DNA of 64,000 nt from Smittia aterrima (lineage: Eukaryota > Arthropoda > Insecta > Diptera > Chironomidae), in NCBI GenBank assembly GCA_033063855.1, contig CP093829.1:8504243-8568242 (forward strand), read 5' to 3'. Positions 63,601 to 64,000 of this stretch are shown here, piece by piece. The first letter of the stretch is position 1. Each line of letters opens with the position of its first letter. Below the pieces are notes generated by a model. That model was not told the origin of the DNA. It searched no databases and saw nothing but the letters and a program-made list of their open reading frames with translations. Both the position numbers and the translations under genes were made by a program.

Positions 63601-64000
63601 CAAACTTAGACGAACAAAATAAAACAATTTATAAAATTTTTCTCGTTCCAGTTTTTTTTTTCGTTTTCGCTAATTTCTCGAATTTCGTGTGTCTACACGA
63701 GTTTATGGTTTTTTTGAATTCGCTCGACTTTGCATGACGATTAAGAAACGGAGCAAATGACATCGGAGACTCGCAAGTAACATGAGACACGGAAACTTTG
63801 TTCGCTTTTACATTTTGATTAAGTTTTGATGTTGTGTTAACTCTTTGAGTTATGTAAGAGTCTTTTAAGGCTTCCTAAAGTCGCGCAGAACGAAATGACA
63901 CAAGGTAAAATGATAAATTACAAGTTAAGGCCACAAGGCAAACAAATAAATCAATAATCATTAAAGAAGATTTTGTTCTGTGGTGAACTCATTTATTGGA
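60646..64000 (-). other. 5' intron of mirror running off the window
   Basis: The exon at 60645 starts with a clear acceptor (TTTCCAG on the minus strand), so further exons lie to the right. I searched donor-like sites up to 64000 and found none preceded by a plausible phase-0 coding stretch. This interval is therefore probably intron. Confidence 0.55.

Overview
The window is nuclear DNA from an insect, most likely a dipteran. The genes are eukaryotic, with short GT-AG introns of about 52-66 nt and AATAAA signals. The best anchors are a mirror-type Iroquois homeobox gene whose homeodomain flanks look like Drosophila Mirror, and a tandem set of short six-cysteine insect odorant-binding proteins (OBPs). 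The DNA is A+T-rich, but CG and TCGA are common, so there is no sign of methylation-driven CpG loss. I cannot name the species.

The left 14.8 kb is gene-dense. From the left edge it holds the first exon of a third OBP-like gene (minus), two intact tandem OBP genes (minus), the spliceosomal cyclophilin PPIE/Cyp33 (minus), the prefoldin-like protein URI (plus, divergent from PPIE), an eight-exon RING-finger gene of the CGRRF1 family (plus), and the double zinc-finger protein ZPR1 (minus). Apart from the OBPs these are conserved housekeeping genes for splicing, prefoldin/RNA polymerase assembly, protein turnover and cell growth. PPIE and URI probably share a promoter of about 370 bp. The two complete OBP genes share exon lengths, intron position and core promoter, so they arose by tandem duplication.

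From about 14.8 to 51.5 kb I find no gene I can support. The stretch holds short GA/CT and AT tracts, a few perfect palindromes, and one cluster of three tRNA-like repeats near 37.3-38.1 kb. The right end (52.5-60.6 kb, minus) carries the last four coding exons of mirror; its 5' part lies beyond the window. The gene-poor block is therefore the 3' flank of a developmental transcription factor, the kind of place where long-range enhancers sit. That reading is inference.

I do not see an obviously new multi-gene system. The most distinctive items are the tRNA-like repeat trio, the perfect 15-bp inverted repeat just upstream of ZPR1, the hidden third OBP exon at the edge, a GC-AG intron in PPIE, and two frame-neutral small exons in the CGRRF1-like gene.
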